A stretch of DNA of 64,000 nt from Lewinellaceae bacterium (GCA_020636355.1 JACJYB010000019.1:15885-79884); one strand, 5' to 3'; shown: positions 50,601 to 59,144, counted from the stretch's first letter. Numbers and translations are program-made. Notes: generated by a model not told the origin, from the letters alone.

Positions 50601-50809
50601 GCGGATGAAGTTTTTGTATAACCGTCAAAATGGTAGTAAGGGTAATTGACATCCATTTTCGCAACAGGATTAGGGTCACCAAATCCATAGGTTGGAATAG
50701 GCATAGACTCCACACGAATTGAAGCTTTTTGCGCCCACAATAGGGATAAACCGGATACGGTTATTCCCATTTGTATGAGGAGATATGCAATAAAGGTCTT
50801 GCCGTACAT
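47678..50809 (-). CDS. DUF5107 domain protein with TPR repeats
   Basis: This 1043-residue exported protein has a signal peptide (about 1-26). The N-terminal half (about 35-430) is the DUF5107 domain, a galactose-mutarotase-like beta-sandwich seen in GHLENEYIKVYVAPQIGGKV-type strands, with WTSGGIEFNFGSYGH and HWSPFADKLGKKIWYW. The C-terminal half (about 455-1040) is a TPR superhelix, with clear units at YHHARETLEQALAQDSTLVPA, RYEEARHWIRKAM, NFRQALDFAKRALRYDG and NEEAEQVLEDLI. DUF5107-TPR proteins of Bacteroidota lie in carbohydrate loci and probably bind or process sugars. The gene is monocistronic; nothing here fixes the substrate. Confidence 0.85.
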   Translation of the reverse strand: MYGKTFIAYLLIQMGITVSGLSLLWAQKASIRVESMPIPTYGFGDPNPVAKMDVNYPYYHFDGYTKTSSAQNWQIVVLENEYIKVYVAPQIGGKVLGAFIKSSGKDFVYYNPVVKFRNIASRGPWTSGGIEFNFGSYGHTVNTATPVDYLTTNNADGSVSCFVGAPNRTGHTYWQIEIRLPADQASFETNGTWHNENDLPVLSYHWSNAAFDVASDLQVNYPGTHEIFHDGLPGPYPVNEQAIDLSYYRNNDFGGSHSYHVLGQATDFYGAYYPSENWGMVHWSPFADKLGKKIWYWSLARDGAIWVDLLTDPELGKGQYTELQSGLGYNQTLPSHSPFIVEDFAPMATEQFREHWYPIQGMRGLTFANETGALFAQVENGKLNVQFSPVEEGDYPVALFIAGRKAVGETLHLKPMEVHSWSLDAENEDFTIDINQGGLHYATSEEKEKILSRPLDGFRSDAAFATYLWGLQQLRAKDYHHARETLEQALAQDSTLVPAMNALSELHLKQMRYEEARHWIRKAMAWNTYDGEANYLFGVLSKTTAKDYDALDGFSVAAKDPAFAMPANLQMAKIHYTRGNFRQALDFAKRALRYDGLNATGRWLEAKALHRLNRNEEAEQVLEDLITEFPLFHLARVELHIINSSHPGAGLLDKVVTNEFIADTYLELALSYAELGEIGQAMEIVKPYRDNPLVALHMDGWSKKLGQNTQSYQTAFLLAPTDYIFPFRPETAVQLDRMLAYNDHWKLHYYRALIAWYMDNPIVARRHFDLCGSSADNAAFYLTRFDFDESQTGGAESDLMRAFKLLPDWRSYTALLDFYLKAGDAAAALKWAEEAYQKFPKDFRLTPSIVQAFLLNNQFEKAYQLLEETTILPFEGAHYGKALWDQATLNLSLDALKKGKNNQAVSWADKSLMWPENLGIGKPHDPEERLSNYLLYRALAAQGDKSTESFARKVYEAGWDQDQPSVLDILNWRVANDFGWAVHPDWLQKLDDQKDRPLNQWITAIMGGETGPINNSTARLMNNIPASRRWQIALMTKLLTATR

Positions 50810-50961
50810 GAAATTGAAGTTTCACCCAAAATAGGCTTACTGGATCAGTTAACCAAGATCACGAATGCATTTGGCATTCAGTGACGGCAACTGTGTTCAG
50901 ATCATGCCAACAAAAAAAAATTGGGCAAAAAGGGTGATATCCAGGTAACTTATGGCACCTA

Positions 50962-51516
50962 ATGAAAACGACACCAATGACTGATCTTTCAGACGTCGAT
51001 GGCAACCTGCAGCGAATGCTGCATTTTGAGACCTGTTATTTGGAAGTTTTTCCGGCATTTGCCGCTTTTGTTCATCAAAGGGGAGGACACCTGGAGGCGG
51101 CAAGGGAGGTATTCCAGGAAGCGCTGTTGATCTATTATGAGCGAATGGTCCGGCAAGCCTCCATCGAAGGCAACCATAAGTATCTTTATGGCATTTGCCG
51201 ACATGTTTGGCGAAGAAAAAACCGCCATTCCGGCACCCATCTCCCGGAACTCACTTCCTCTGAAATCGCAGATACGGACGGACCCTATGAGGAACCTTCC
51301 AGCCATAAGTTGAAAGCCCTTCTTTCCCGCGTTGGAGAGCGCTGCATGGAATTATTGACTTCCTTTTATTACCACAACCAAACCATGCAGGAAATTGCAC
51401 ATGCCTTTGGATTCTCCGGTGAACGGTCTGCCACGGTTCAGAAATACAAATGTCTGGAAAAGGTCAGGGAGCATGTTAAAACTAAAAAAATGACCTATGA
51501 AGACTTCCTGGCGTAG
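50962..51516 (+). CDS. Divergent sigma-70-like factor
   Basis: The 184-residue protein resembles ECF sigma factors. A region 2-like helix set (EAAREVFQEALLIYYERMVRQ...GNHKYLYGICRHVWRRKNRH) is followed by a region 4-like HTH (GERCMELLTSFYYHNQTMQEIAHAFGFSGERSATVQKYKCLEKVREH). The motif (V/F)xEAL replaces the usual V(Q/E)ETF, as in the divergent sigma group common in Bacteroidota. Met6 is an alternative start. It overlaps the next gene by 20 bp and heads a three-gene operon with a short anti-sigma-like protein and a ClpP paralogue. Confidence 0.75.
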   Translation: MKTTPMTDLSDVDGNLQRMLHFETCYLEVFPAFAAFVHQRGGHLEAAREVFQEALLIYYERMVRQASIEGNHKYLYGICRHVWRRKNRHSGTHLPELTSSEIADTDGPYEEPSSHKLKALLSRVGERCMELLTSFYYHNQTMQEIAHAFGFSGERSATVQKYKCLEKVREHVKTKKMTYEDFLA

Positions 51517-51763
51517 ACTAAGGCAGATCGAAAAATTCCTTACCGGAGAGGTAACTCAAATGGAATCAGATCTTTTCCGTGCCCGGCTTGATCGGGATGA
51601 GGATCTTAAGTCAGACCTGTCGGTTCAGCGGCAGGCTTACCAGGTAATTCGGGATTATGCCAGAAAGCAGGTGCAGCAGGAAATTGCTGCAATCGATCAG
51701 CGCCTGTTCAATGGTGGTCAATCCCAGGAGTTCCAGCGACAGATTCACCGAATATTTTCCTGA
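51497..51763 (+). CDS. Short soluble protein resembling an anti-sigma N-terminal domain
   Basis: The 88-residue, highly charged, helical protein has no membrane segment. The stretch IEKFLTGEVTQMESDLFRAR-LDRDEDLKSDL follows the pattern of the cytoplasmic start of Bacteroidota anti-sigma factors (LxxYLxGELsxxExxxFexxL). It lacks the transmembrane helix and periplasmic part that normally follow. It overlaps the sigma-like gene by 20 bp and is 24 bp before the ClpP-like gene. A soluble anti-sigma that could be a protease target is an inference. Confidence 0.65.
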   Translation: MKTSWRRLRQIEKFLTGEVTQMESDLFRARLDRDEDLKSDLSVQRQAYQVIRDYARKQVQQEIAAIDQRLFNGGQSQEFQRQIHRIFS

Positions 51764-51787
51764 TTTCTTAACCAATTCACTCCATTT

Positions 51788-52438
51788 ATGAAAACATCAT
51801 CGGTAATCCCGATGGTCATTGACCATATGGGATCGGTCGAACGCGTCTTCGACATTTACAGCTTATTGTTAAAGGAGAGAATCATTTTCCTCGGTTCGGG
51901 GATTGATGATCAGATTGCCAATGTGATGGTCGCTCAGCTTTTGTATCTAAATAGTCAGGATCCAACACGCCAAATCGACCTTTACATCAATAGTCCCGGG
52001 GGCTTGGTTTACGGGGGCATGGCTATCTACGATGCCATGCAAATGATATCTGCTCCGGTTGCCACCTATGCGGTCGGCTTTACCGGAAGCATGGCAACCG
52101 TATTGCTTTCTGCCGGGCATCCGGGCAGGCGATATGCTTTACCTCAGGCCACCATTCACATGCATCCTACCGGAGGAGGCTCCAAAGGGTACACCGAAGA
52201 TGTACGGATAGCCACCCGGGAGCAGGAACGATTACAAGCCCAGTTGTTCCATTTGATGGGAAAACACTGTGGTCACCAGGGTTCCGAGATCGAGCAATAT
52301 TTTCTCAGAGATCGCTACCTCAATGCCATTGAAGCAAAAGAATATGGCCTGGTGGATGAAGTCCTCGGCGATGTTTCCAACCTTGTTTTTATTGAACCCA
52401 CGTTGCCGGTTTTCCGGTATCCACAGTCGCCGAGTTAA
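51788..52438 (+). CDS. Divergent ClpP-type serine protease subunit
   Basis: The 216-residue ClpP fold protein is recognised by NSPGGLVYGGMAIYDAMQMI, VATYAVGFTGSMATVLLSAG and the C-terminal EAKEYGLVDEVL. The nucleophile is Ser101 in GFTGSMA (usually GQAASMG). The His segment reads ATIHMHPTGGG where classical ClpP has MIHQPLGG, leaving His126 (or His124) as the base. By my alignment on RDR-Y/F-L-x-A the catalytic Asp position is Tyr171 (QYFLRDRYLNA versus RDTERDRFLSA). It is probably an accessory ClpP that works in mixed rings, or is modified in mechanism. It is co-encoded with a sigma-like factor and a short anti-sigma-like protein. Its stop overlaps the convergent sulfatase stop. Confidence 0.85.
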   Translation: MKTSSVIPMVIDHMGSVERVFDIYSLLLKERIIFLGSGIDDQIANVMVAQLLYLNSQDPTRQIDLYINSPGGLVYGGMAIYDAMQMISAPVATYAVGFTGSMATVLLSAGHPGRRYALPQATIHMHPTGGGSKGYTEDVRIATREQERLQAQLFHLMGKHCGHQGSEIEQYFLRDRYLNAIEAKEYGLVDEVLGDVSNLVFIEPTLPVFRYPQSPS

Positions 52439-54132
52439 TGGGAGGAGGTCACCACCGGGCTTGGCTTGAATCCGATGCGGTGGGCGATGACTTCCCAGGG
52501 ACCGTTCTGTGCGTCCAGGGGATGCAGGTAAGGCATCCAGGGGCCCGTGGCATCCTTCTTCCGGTAACCTACCTGTGCGCCAGCCGTGGTGCAAGTGATC
52601 ATCCAGCCTTCATCATTCAATACCAATTCGGGAGTTGCCGTAACCGGTTGAATTCTGCCAGGCCAGAAACGCTCCAGCAATTCGCCTTCGGGGAGGAGTC
52701 CCAAATCACCATAGGCAACCTGCCAATTGTTCCAGGCTGAACGCATTTCTGCCAGCTTCCCGGCATACGCAGTGTCCGTGGCCAGATTATGGAATTCATA
52801 TGGATCCAGTCTGGTATCAAATAATTCTTCTCGCGGTTTTGAGGTCCGGAACCATTGTGCCTGCCATTCATTCAATGTCCCTTCATCCCGGCCATGAAGC
52901 AGGGACTTCATGCTGTTCATATTTTCACGGTAAGCTACCGGCAGGTAATAGCCCTTTTCAGGCATCAGATTAAGGAGGTATTTATACCGGTCATCCCTTA
53001 CGGCACGGATGCGGTCGTATTCAGAATCAAACCGGTCGGAGGCGGCATAAATATATTTTCGGGGTGCGGCTTGATAGCTGCCATCAAAAGCCTGCCCCTG
53101 GATCCAGGCGGGAGGCTGAACACCAGCCCATGAGAAAGCAGTTGGTGCCAGGTCCACAAAACTGATCAGCTGGCTGTCGATGGTACCGGCACCATGCTTA
53201 TCCGGATAACGGATGATCATAGGCACCCGGATCCCACTATCGTAGAGTAAACGCTTCTCTCTCGGAAGCGGTCCACCGTGATCTGAATACCACACCACGA
53301 TGGTCTGATCGAGTAGTCCATCACTTTCTAGTTGGTCCAGGATAACACCTACCTGCTTATCCATCTCGATGATATTCGAATAATTCCGGCGGATATCAAC
53401 CCGGGTTAAAGAGTCATCTACAAGATAAGGAGGAACCTTTACCGGCATGTCTTCCGGAACATTCCAATACCAATCCGCCGAATCCACATCGCCCTGATAT
53501 TTAGACCCGTCGGTAGCTGGATCACCTGGAAAATTTCCATTGTATCGCAATACCGACCGGTGGTAGGGTCCAAAAATCTGGCTTTCATGGGTCACGTCGA
53601 AATTAAACACAGCAAAAAATGGTTGCCCTTCGCCCCGGTTTCTCCAGTGGGCAAAATTGCTGTTTTCATCCCAGGCGGTCTCCGTCGGTACAAATTGATA
53701 ATCTGTCTTACTGTTATTGGCACAGTAATAACCATTTTCCCGCAATATCTGGCTCATCATCTTTACCTCTGGAGGTGGCACACATTCATACAATTTTAAT
53801 CCTAGTCCTTCCAGGTATTGTTTGTTCCATTGGACCCGCATGTGGTTGGCGCCTATACTGGCAGGGTACATACCGGTACAGATGGCAGCACGGCTGGGCG
53901 CACAGACACCATTCACAGAAAAAAAACGATTATATCGGACTCCTTCTGCTGCCAGCCTGGATAAGTTGGGCGTTTTTACAGTTGAGTCTCCAAACGAAGG
54001 AAGATATGGACTAAGATCTTCAGCGACCAACCACACAATATTAGGCCTGGTAGGAGTTTGTGGTTCTTTCAAAGCGCTTTGGCAGTGCAAAAAGAATGCA
54101 ATCAACCCGAACAGATACAGCATTTGACGCAT
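52435..54132 (-). CDS. Sulfatase (type I, formylglycine-dependent)
   Basis: The protein has 565 residues from ATG 54132 (MRQMLYLFGLIAFFLHC); an ATG at 54165 adds 11 unlikely residues. It is exported, possibly as a lipoprotein (Cys17, non-canonical lipobox). The sulfatase signature is CAPSRAA with Cys77, the residue converted to formylglycine. Metal ligands are visible in NIVWLVAEDLSP and WYSDHGGPLPREK. TGMYPASIGANHMR and DKHGAGTIDSQLISFVDLAPT are typical of heparan/N-sulfoglucosamine-type sulfohydrolases. It removes sulfate from a glycan or small sulfate ester. The gene is monocistronic, and its stop shares TTAA with the convergent clpP-like gene. Confidence 0.92.
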   Translation of the reverse strand: MRQMLYLFGLIAFFLHCQSALKEPQTPTRPNIVWLVAEDLSPYLPSFGDSTVKTPNLSRLAAEGVRYNRFFSVNGVCAPSRAAICTGMYPASIGANHMRVQWNKQYLEGLGLKLYECVPPPEVKMMSQILRENGYYCANNSKTDYQFVPTETAWDENSNFAHWRNRGEGQPFFAVFNFDVTHESQIFGPYHRSVLRYNGNFPGDPATDGSKYQGDVDSADWYWNVPEDMPVKVPPYLVDDSLTRVDIRRNYSNIIEMDKQVGVILDQLESDGLLDQTIVVWYSDHGGPLPREKRLLYDSGIRVPMIIRYPDKHGAGTIDSQLISFVDLAPTAFSWAGVQPPAWIQGQAFDGSYQAAPRKYIYAASDRFDSEYDRIRAVRDDRYKYLLNLMPEKGYYLPVAYRENMNSMKSLLHGRDEGTLNEWQAQWFRTSKPREELFDTRLDPYEFHNLATDTAYAGKLAEMRSAWNNWQVAYGDLGLLPEGELLERFWPGRIQPVTATPELVLNDEGWMITCTTAGAQVGYRKKDATGPWMPYLHPLDAQNGPWEVIAHRIGFKPSPVVTSSH

Positions 54133-54165
54133 GATACTCCGCGATGTTTTATGTAATGTAAGCAT

Positions 54166-54647
54166 AATGTGATTAATTCCGGGCGACGTTAAAATGTCCA
54201 GCTTTTCTGCCTCATAGTATAATAAAGCAACAGCATTCCCAGTTAGTATCCCATAATCACCACTTCAAGCATCTGTCCACAGGCAATGTGCCGGGTTATT
54301 AATTAATGCTTGGGTAACATTGTCTTAATCTTCGCGAATTAATCTTGTACCATTAAAATCTCCCCAAGGATAAGGCATACGGCGTTTGGGCGCCTCTGAA
54401 CTTTGAATTGGTCGAACGATAAATATAAAACACTATGTTATACACCGGTTTATACGTTCTTTCTCTCGGTTTTGTCATTTTCATCCGTTCCAGAGTCAAT
54501 CGTCCCAGAAATGTGCTCTGAACAAAACGACATCCAAAACTGCTAATGGCTGATTCCCTCTAGACCAAACAGAAATCATACGGCTAATTACCGATCAGCC
54601 ACTCCTCCCGGGAGAATTCGAATTACCAAAAAAATAGTCCTTATTTA
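54166..54647. other. Gap between PIG-L and sulfatase genes
   Basis: This 482-bp gap holds a possible 28-residue membrane peptide on the plus strand (54435-54521) and a long-loop inverted repeat TGGCTGAT/ATCAGCCA (about 54546-54601), which may help terminate the PIG-L transcript. No larger gene or RNA element was seen. Confidence 0.5.
54435..54521 (+). CDS. Possible 28-residue membrane microprotein
   Basis: ATG 54435-54437 to TGA 54519-54521 encodes a peptide starting MLYTGLYVLSLGFVIFIRSR and ending in Arg/Asn-rich residues, i.e. one hydrophobic helix with a basic C-terminal end. The ATG follows AAATATAAAACACT, a typical Bacteroidota start context. It is the only plus-strand candidate in the gap. 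There is no homology evidence. Confidence 0.35.
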   Translation: MLYTGLYVLSLGFVIFIRSRVNRPRNVL

Positions 54648-57164
54648 TCAGGGTCTTACTTCCTGACCGAGCGCTATGAGATTAGCAAACAGCCGGTAAG
54701 CTCCAGGAACTCCCGCTGGTAATTCCCGGAAAAAAGACAATCCGGTATACACAAAATATCCTTTGCCATAAGGGGCTACCAATAAAGCCCCATCGGTCGC
54801 ATTATTATCTCCGGAATCCTTAAACCGCAAGATGGGTGTATATGCCTTATCCCATTCTGAAGGAAAATACAAACCTCTTTCCTGAACCCATCCGTCAAAA
54901 TCGGCCATCGTTATTTGATTTGGAACATTAAGCACCGGATGCTCCGGCGCCAAAAACTGTGGTTTAGCATCCTCTTCGGTAATCCGGTCATGACTCAACG
55001 TAAGCGGGTAAGGTCCATATTCATTGACCTTCAGACCACTGGTCGTATTGTATTGAACAATAAGGGTTCCGCCATTATTGACATATTGGAACAGTTCTGG
55101 CATTTGAAATGCCAGTTTATCGACGGTGTTGTAGGCACGGATGCCCAGAATTGCAGCATCGTAGTTGCTCAGAAGATTGTGATCAATCTGATTTTCACTG
55201 ATTGTCGTAATGGAATATCCAAGTTGCTCCAGGTATTTGGGCACTTCATCGCCCGCTCCCATAATGTAGGCGATGCGTTGTCCAATGCGATGCGCATCCA
55301 TCCGAACCAGCCGGGCTACTGAAGGTTGCGTCACGGTTTGGGTAGGAATATGGTCATAGCTGATTTGTTGCCAGCTCCGGGCATACCGGTCTGCACCGAT
55401 CGTCACATAAGCTTCAACTTCATCGACGACCGGATGGTCAGGCGGTGTAACCAGAAACTTAAACCGTGCTTCCCCACCCTTGCGTTCGATGGTGAAGGGT
55501 TGTTCCACCGGGTCCACCCTCCAGCCGTCCGGCACGGAAAGTCCCACGTTCCCGGATAAGTTCGGTGCTCCGGCCTTAACCGTCACCTCAATATCTTTGG
55601 CATGATCGTCCGGAAAAATGACGGCAGGCTCCTGCAGGTTAACATAGGCTGGGGCTATGATCTCAAAAGGTTGATATACTTCAGCTTTTACAGGATCGCG
55701 ATGCTTGTGCACAATCGTCTTTTCGATAGCCCAGTCCTGACCGGCCAGATTCATGTGAAATACTACACGGAACAAATGTGGCGTTTCGGGTAGACCGATA
55801 AGCATGGTATCTTTTACCTGATAACGGCCAACCAGAGGTTCCTCATTGAGCCAGTATGGATTGGTGGCGATTAGCTCATCAGGAATGTCCACGTTCCAAT
55901 TCATCGTAAAATCCTGGTTATTTTTCAACTGAAGGGATAAAGTACTATCTGCTCCATTAGGCTGAATTTCAATTCCTTTGAGGATCAGTGGGGCATTGCT
56001 GCGGTTGATGGCTTCAATGGATAGACTTACAGGTGTCCCCGGCACTCCGCTATCATCACCGGTCGTCGCTTCCAGGAACAGTCCCATACAAGCCGATAAT
56101 ATGCGGTCTATTTCGGTCAATTTCCGAGTCTTGTAATAATGATCCGGTAATCGTTGTATGGCTTGTCTCAAATCCAGAAGTGCTGAAACCGAACCTGCAG
56201 GGTTGGTCGGATCAAATTGTTTTAATAACGCTTCCACCATAGGCTGAATCGATGCTCCACCAGGTACTCGAGACCAGGTGGTGTTGATTCCACTCATAAA
56301 GTCATCGCCCTGAGGTGCATCTCCCTTAACCAGTTCCAGGTATTCATCCTGCTCGCCGCGGCTCCCCATAACGCCAAATCCCTGGCATTTGTGCATGCTT
56401 CTGCTGGCAGCAGAAATCTCGGTATTGGAGAGTCCCCGCAGAGGATAATAGACTCCAATATCCACCTGACTCAGATCTTTATCCTTTGCTGCTGCTTCCA
56501 TCGCTTCCCGGCTTCCGTAAAACCACCAGGAAGTATTCCAGAATACCCGCTGTGGTTGCCACACACTGGTATACTTTAACTGTTTGGGAAACTGATGTTT
56601 ATCGCCCACCTTATCGAATGCTTCAACGCTCAACATGGCTGAGGCCGTATGATGTCCATGATTGGGTCGTTCCGTTGAGTTTGAAAACCGGTTGATCACC
56701 ACGTCTGGTTTCACATTTCGCCAGGCCCAGATGACATCATTCAGGATTTCATCATGCCCCCAAATACGGAATGTTTCCTGCGGGTTCTTGGAATATCCAA
56801 AGTCATTGGCGCGGGTGAATCGCTGGTTTCCCCCGTCGATACGCCGTGCGGCAAGCAGTTCCTGCGTCCTGATGACACCCAATCCCTCCCGGATTTCAGG
56901 ACCAATCAGATTTTGACCGCCATCGCCTCTCGTCATGGATAAATAATACACGTCATATTTCCGCTCGTTAGCCAGGTAGGCAATCAGACTGGTATTTTCA
57001 TCATCCGGATGGGCTGCCTGATAGACGACCGTTCCCAGCACGCCTAATTTTTCCATCATGCCATAGATGTCTCCGCTGGAATATCGCTTGGGAGCCTGAG
57101 CGCTCACCGAAGTGATCACCACAGCGAGGCAAAGGATTAAGGTTATTTTCCTGTATGCATTCAT
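54648..57164 (-). CDS. Secreted PIG-L family deacetylase with C-terminal amidotransferase-like domain
   Basis: The 838-residue protein has a signal peptide (about 1-23). The PIG-L (LmbE-like) zinc-dependent N-deacetylase domain spans about 35-300. It has the metal motif AAHPDDE (HPDDE at 52-56), RGDGGQNLIGPE and the distal HGHHTASA histidines. Ig-like beta domains follow at about 400-600. The C-terminal 220 residues (AYIMGAGDEVPKYLEQLGYSITTI...YDAAILGIRAYN...GGTLIVQYNT) form a ThuA/class I amidotransferase-like Rossmann fold. Large fusions of this architecture are common in Bacteroidota. Removal of N-acetyl groups from amino sugars is likely; the substrate is not identifiable. Confidence 0.88.
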   Translation of the reverse strand: MNAYRKITLILCLAVVITSVSAQAPKRYSSGDIYGMMEKLGVLGTVVYQAAHPDDENTSLIAYLANERKYDVYYLSMTRGDGGQNLIGPEIREGLGVIRTQELLAARRIDGGNQRFTRANDFGYSKNPQETFRIWGHDEILNDVIWAWRNVKPDVVINRFSNSTERPNHGHHTASAMLSVEAFDKVGDKHQFPKQLKYTSVWQPQRVFWNTSWWFYGSREAMEAAAKDKDLSQVDIGVYYPLRGLSNTEISAASRSMHKCQGFGVMGSRGEQDEYLELVKGDAPQGDDFMSGINTTWSRVPGGASIQPMVEALLKQFDPTNPAGSVSALLDLRQAIQRLPDHYYKTRKLTEIDRILSACMGLFLEATTGDDSGVPGTPVSLSIEAINRSNAPLILKGIEIQPNGADSTLSLQLKNNQDFTMNWNVDIPDELIATNPYWLNEEPLVGRYQVKDTMLIGLPETPHLFRVVFHMNLAGQDWAIEKTIVHKHRDPVKAEVYQPFEIIAPAYVNLQEPAVIFPDDHAKDIEVTVKAGAPNLSGNVGLSVPDGWRVDPVEQPFTIERKGGEARFKFLVTPPDHPVVDEVEAYVTIGADRYARSWQQISYDHIPTQTVTQPSVARLVRMDAHRIGQRIAYIMGAGDEVPKYLEQLGYSITTISENQIDHNLLSNYDAAILGIRAYNTVDKLAFQMPELFQYVNNGGTLIVQYNTTSGLKVNEYGPYPLTLSHDRITEEDAKPQFLAPEHPVLNVPNQITMADFDGWVQERGLYFPSEWDKAYTPILRFKDSGDNNATDGALLVAPYGKGYFVYTGLSFFRELPAGVPGAYRLFANLIALGQEVRP

Positions 57165-57414
57165 AGTGTTGCGATGTTGAGGCTAAACAAATGTACCGCA
57201 ATTCGATAATTATATTTAATCGTACCTGGCAATTGCCTCTTTCTTAACATAGCTTTAACCATGCACTGAAGTCAGTGGGGCAGGATTCCAGTATTCATCG
57301 AAAAAATGTAATCAATCTTAAGTATTTCAGTATATTATGCATTATTATTGATGAATATATTGGAGCTGTTTCCTTGATTGAGCTTGGGTAAGCGTTACCG
57401 TGAAAGTCCATTAA

Positions 57415-57828
57415 ATGGATAAAGATCATACCGGCACAAAGACATTTGAATGGGTTGACCTCCATGAATGCCATAATGTGGTTACTCTGGATTTGATCAA
57501 ACACGCACTGGAACACGCCAACATACCCTACCGTATCCTTTTTGAAAATAGCCTGCGGATGGGTAACGCCGTCATCATGGGGTACCAGGGAGCGATGGTA
57601 CAAGTAGATGTTTACGATTGGTATGAAGCAGAAGAATTACTCCATGCACTTCATTTGCTGGAGGAAAAACCATACGGCAAGGAAATAAACCCTTTTGTTC
57701 AATTTACTGACAAGATAACGCGGAATATTCCCTTCTTCAACCGATTACAAATACCCTATCGTTTACTCATCCTGGCAGCATGTTTCTTTATTCTTCTCTA
57801 TCTGACCCTGGTTTTCCTATCTATATAA
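57415..57828 (+). CDS. DUF2007-like signal-transducing protein with C-terminal membrane helix
   Basis: The 137-residue protein's N-terminal 85 residues resemble the DUF2007/PF09413 fold (HNVVTLDLIKHALEHANIPYRILFENS, then MVQVDVYDWYEAEELLHAL), a small GlnB-like ferredoxin fold of unknown biochemical role. A C-terminal helix (about 117-136, LLILAACFFILLYLTLVFLS) anchors it to the membrane. It stands 87 bp upstream of the MFS transporter gene on the same strand and may be co-transcribed with it. Confidence 0.78.
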   Translation: MDKDHTGTKTFEWVDLHECHNVVTLDLIKHALEHANIPYRILFENSLRMGNAVIMGYQGAMVQVDVYDWYEAEELLHALHLLEEKPYGKEINPFVQFTDKITRNIPFFNRLQIPYRLLILAACFFILLYLTLVFLSI

Positions 57829-57914
57829 ATCCATAAATTATGGTCAGCAAAAGAACTGAATTACAAAAGGTTATTCGGATGCAATTATTCCTTCGATTGT
57901 AGTAATTTTCGGTT

Positions 57915-59114
57915 ATGGAGGTAACAGACAAGCCGGCTCACTTACGTAGCATCCTGATTCGCATTGTCGTTGCCCAATTTTTATGTACTTCGCTTTGGTT
58001 TGCTGGAAATGCGGTACTATCCGGATTGACCACGGATTTTAACCTGGGTAACAAAGCGTTAGGTCATCTGACTTCAGCGGTTCAGTTAGGGTTCATTTGT
58101 GGCACCCTGGTCTTTGCGATTTTGACCATAGCTGACCGATACTCGCCCTCCCGCGTATTTTTTGTTTGTGCGACTGCCGGAGCGTTGACAAATGCATTGA
58201 TCACTACCGGACAACAAAATCTTTTCACCCTCTCCGTATTGCGGTTTGCAACTGGATTTTGCCTGGCTGGAATCTATCCGGTAGGTATGAAAATTGCAGC
58301 AGATTATTTTGAAAAAGGACTAGGCAAAGCACTTGGCTTCCTGGTCGGCGCGCTGGTTTTGGGAACAGCTTTTCCCCATGCCATCCGGCAATTTTCAGGA
58401 GGTTTGCCCTGGAAGGTGGTCTTTTTATCCACCTCTGCCCTTGCACTGCTAGGGGGACTGATTATCCGGTACACTGTTCCGGATGGACCCTATCGGAAAC
58501 GAGCGGACAAACTACACTGGAATGCGGTATTTACGGTATTTAAAGGCACCAGGTTTCGAAGTGCTGCCTTCGGTTACTTCGGTCACATGTGGGAACTCTA
58601 CACGTTCTGGGCGTTTGTCCCGGTGATTCTGTTAGCGCATCAAAATGCATTTAACTACTCGCTGCCTACATCAGGAACCGCCTTTGCCATCATTGGCATC
58701 GGCAGTCTCTCCTGCATCGCCGGCGGGTTGTGGTCCCAATCCATCGGTCCTAATAAAGTAGCTGCCCGGGCATTAGCTGCCTCAGGCATTTGTTGCCTGA
58801 CCTCACCGCTCGTATTAAACCAATCAAATCCTACCCTGCTGATTTGTTTTCTATTATTTTGGGGGATCGTAGTCATTGCAGATTCGCCTATGTTCTCTAC
58901 TCTCGTGGCGACCAATGCACCACAACAATCCAGAGCTACCGCATTGACCATAGTAAATTGCGTTGGTTTTTCGATTACAATCCTTAGTATTGAATTATTA
59001 ACGCAATTAGCTTCCACCTGGGACTGGAAATGGATATACATGATCCTGGCCCTGGGTCCCTTACTGGGCTTATGGGCTTTGCGAAATGATGCGACAGAAC
59101 GTATTAAACCATAA
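57915..59114 (+). CDS. Major facilitator superfamily transporter
   Basis: This 399-residue protein has about 12 membrane helices. The first helix pair includes QFLCTSLWFAGNAVLSGL. MFS motif A-like basic loops are at ADRYSPSRVFF between TM2 and TM3. TM5 carries the GFLVGALVLGTAFPHAIRQ segment. The N-terminal SLWFAGNAV and the length match the NNP/cyanate-type or sugar:proton group of uncharacterised Bacteroidota MFS proteins. The substrate is unknown. The S9 peptidase gene starts 30 bp downstream, suggesting a peptide-uptake operon, which is an inference. Confidence 0.88.
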   Translation: MEVTDKPAHLRSILIRIVVAQFLCTSLWFAGNAVLSGLTTDFNLGNKALGHLTSAVQLGFICGTLVFAILTIADRYSPSRVFFVCATAGALTNALITTGQQNLFTLSVLRFATGFCLAGIYPVGMKIAADYFEKGLGKALGFLVGALVLGTAFPHAIRQFSGGLPWKVVFLSTSALALLGGLIIRYTVPDGPYRKRADKLHWNAVFTVFKGTRFRSAAFGYFGHMWELYTFWAFVPVILLAHQNAFNYSLPTSGTAFAIIGIGSLSCIAGGLWSQSIGPNKVAARALAASGICCLTSPLVLNQSNPTLLICFLLFWGIVVIADSPMFSTLVATNAPQQSRATALTIVNCVGFSITILSIELLTQLASTWDWKWIYMILALGPLLGLWALRNDATERIKP

Positions 59115-59144
59115 CCTTTCACAAAGCTTCAACTGTCATTTAGG

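Noticed and set aside
57295..57603. 102-codon minus-strand frame overlapping the DUF2007-like gene
   Set aside because: It is antisense to a gene with a clear membrane helix and family pattern. The peptide has no features.
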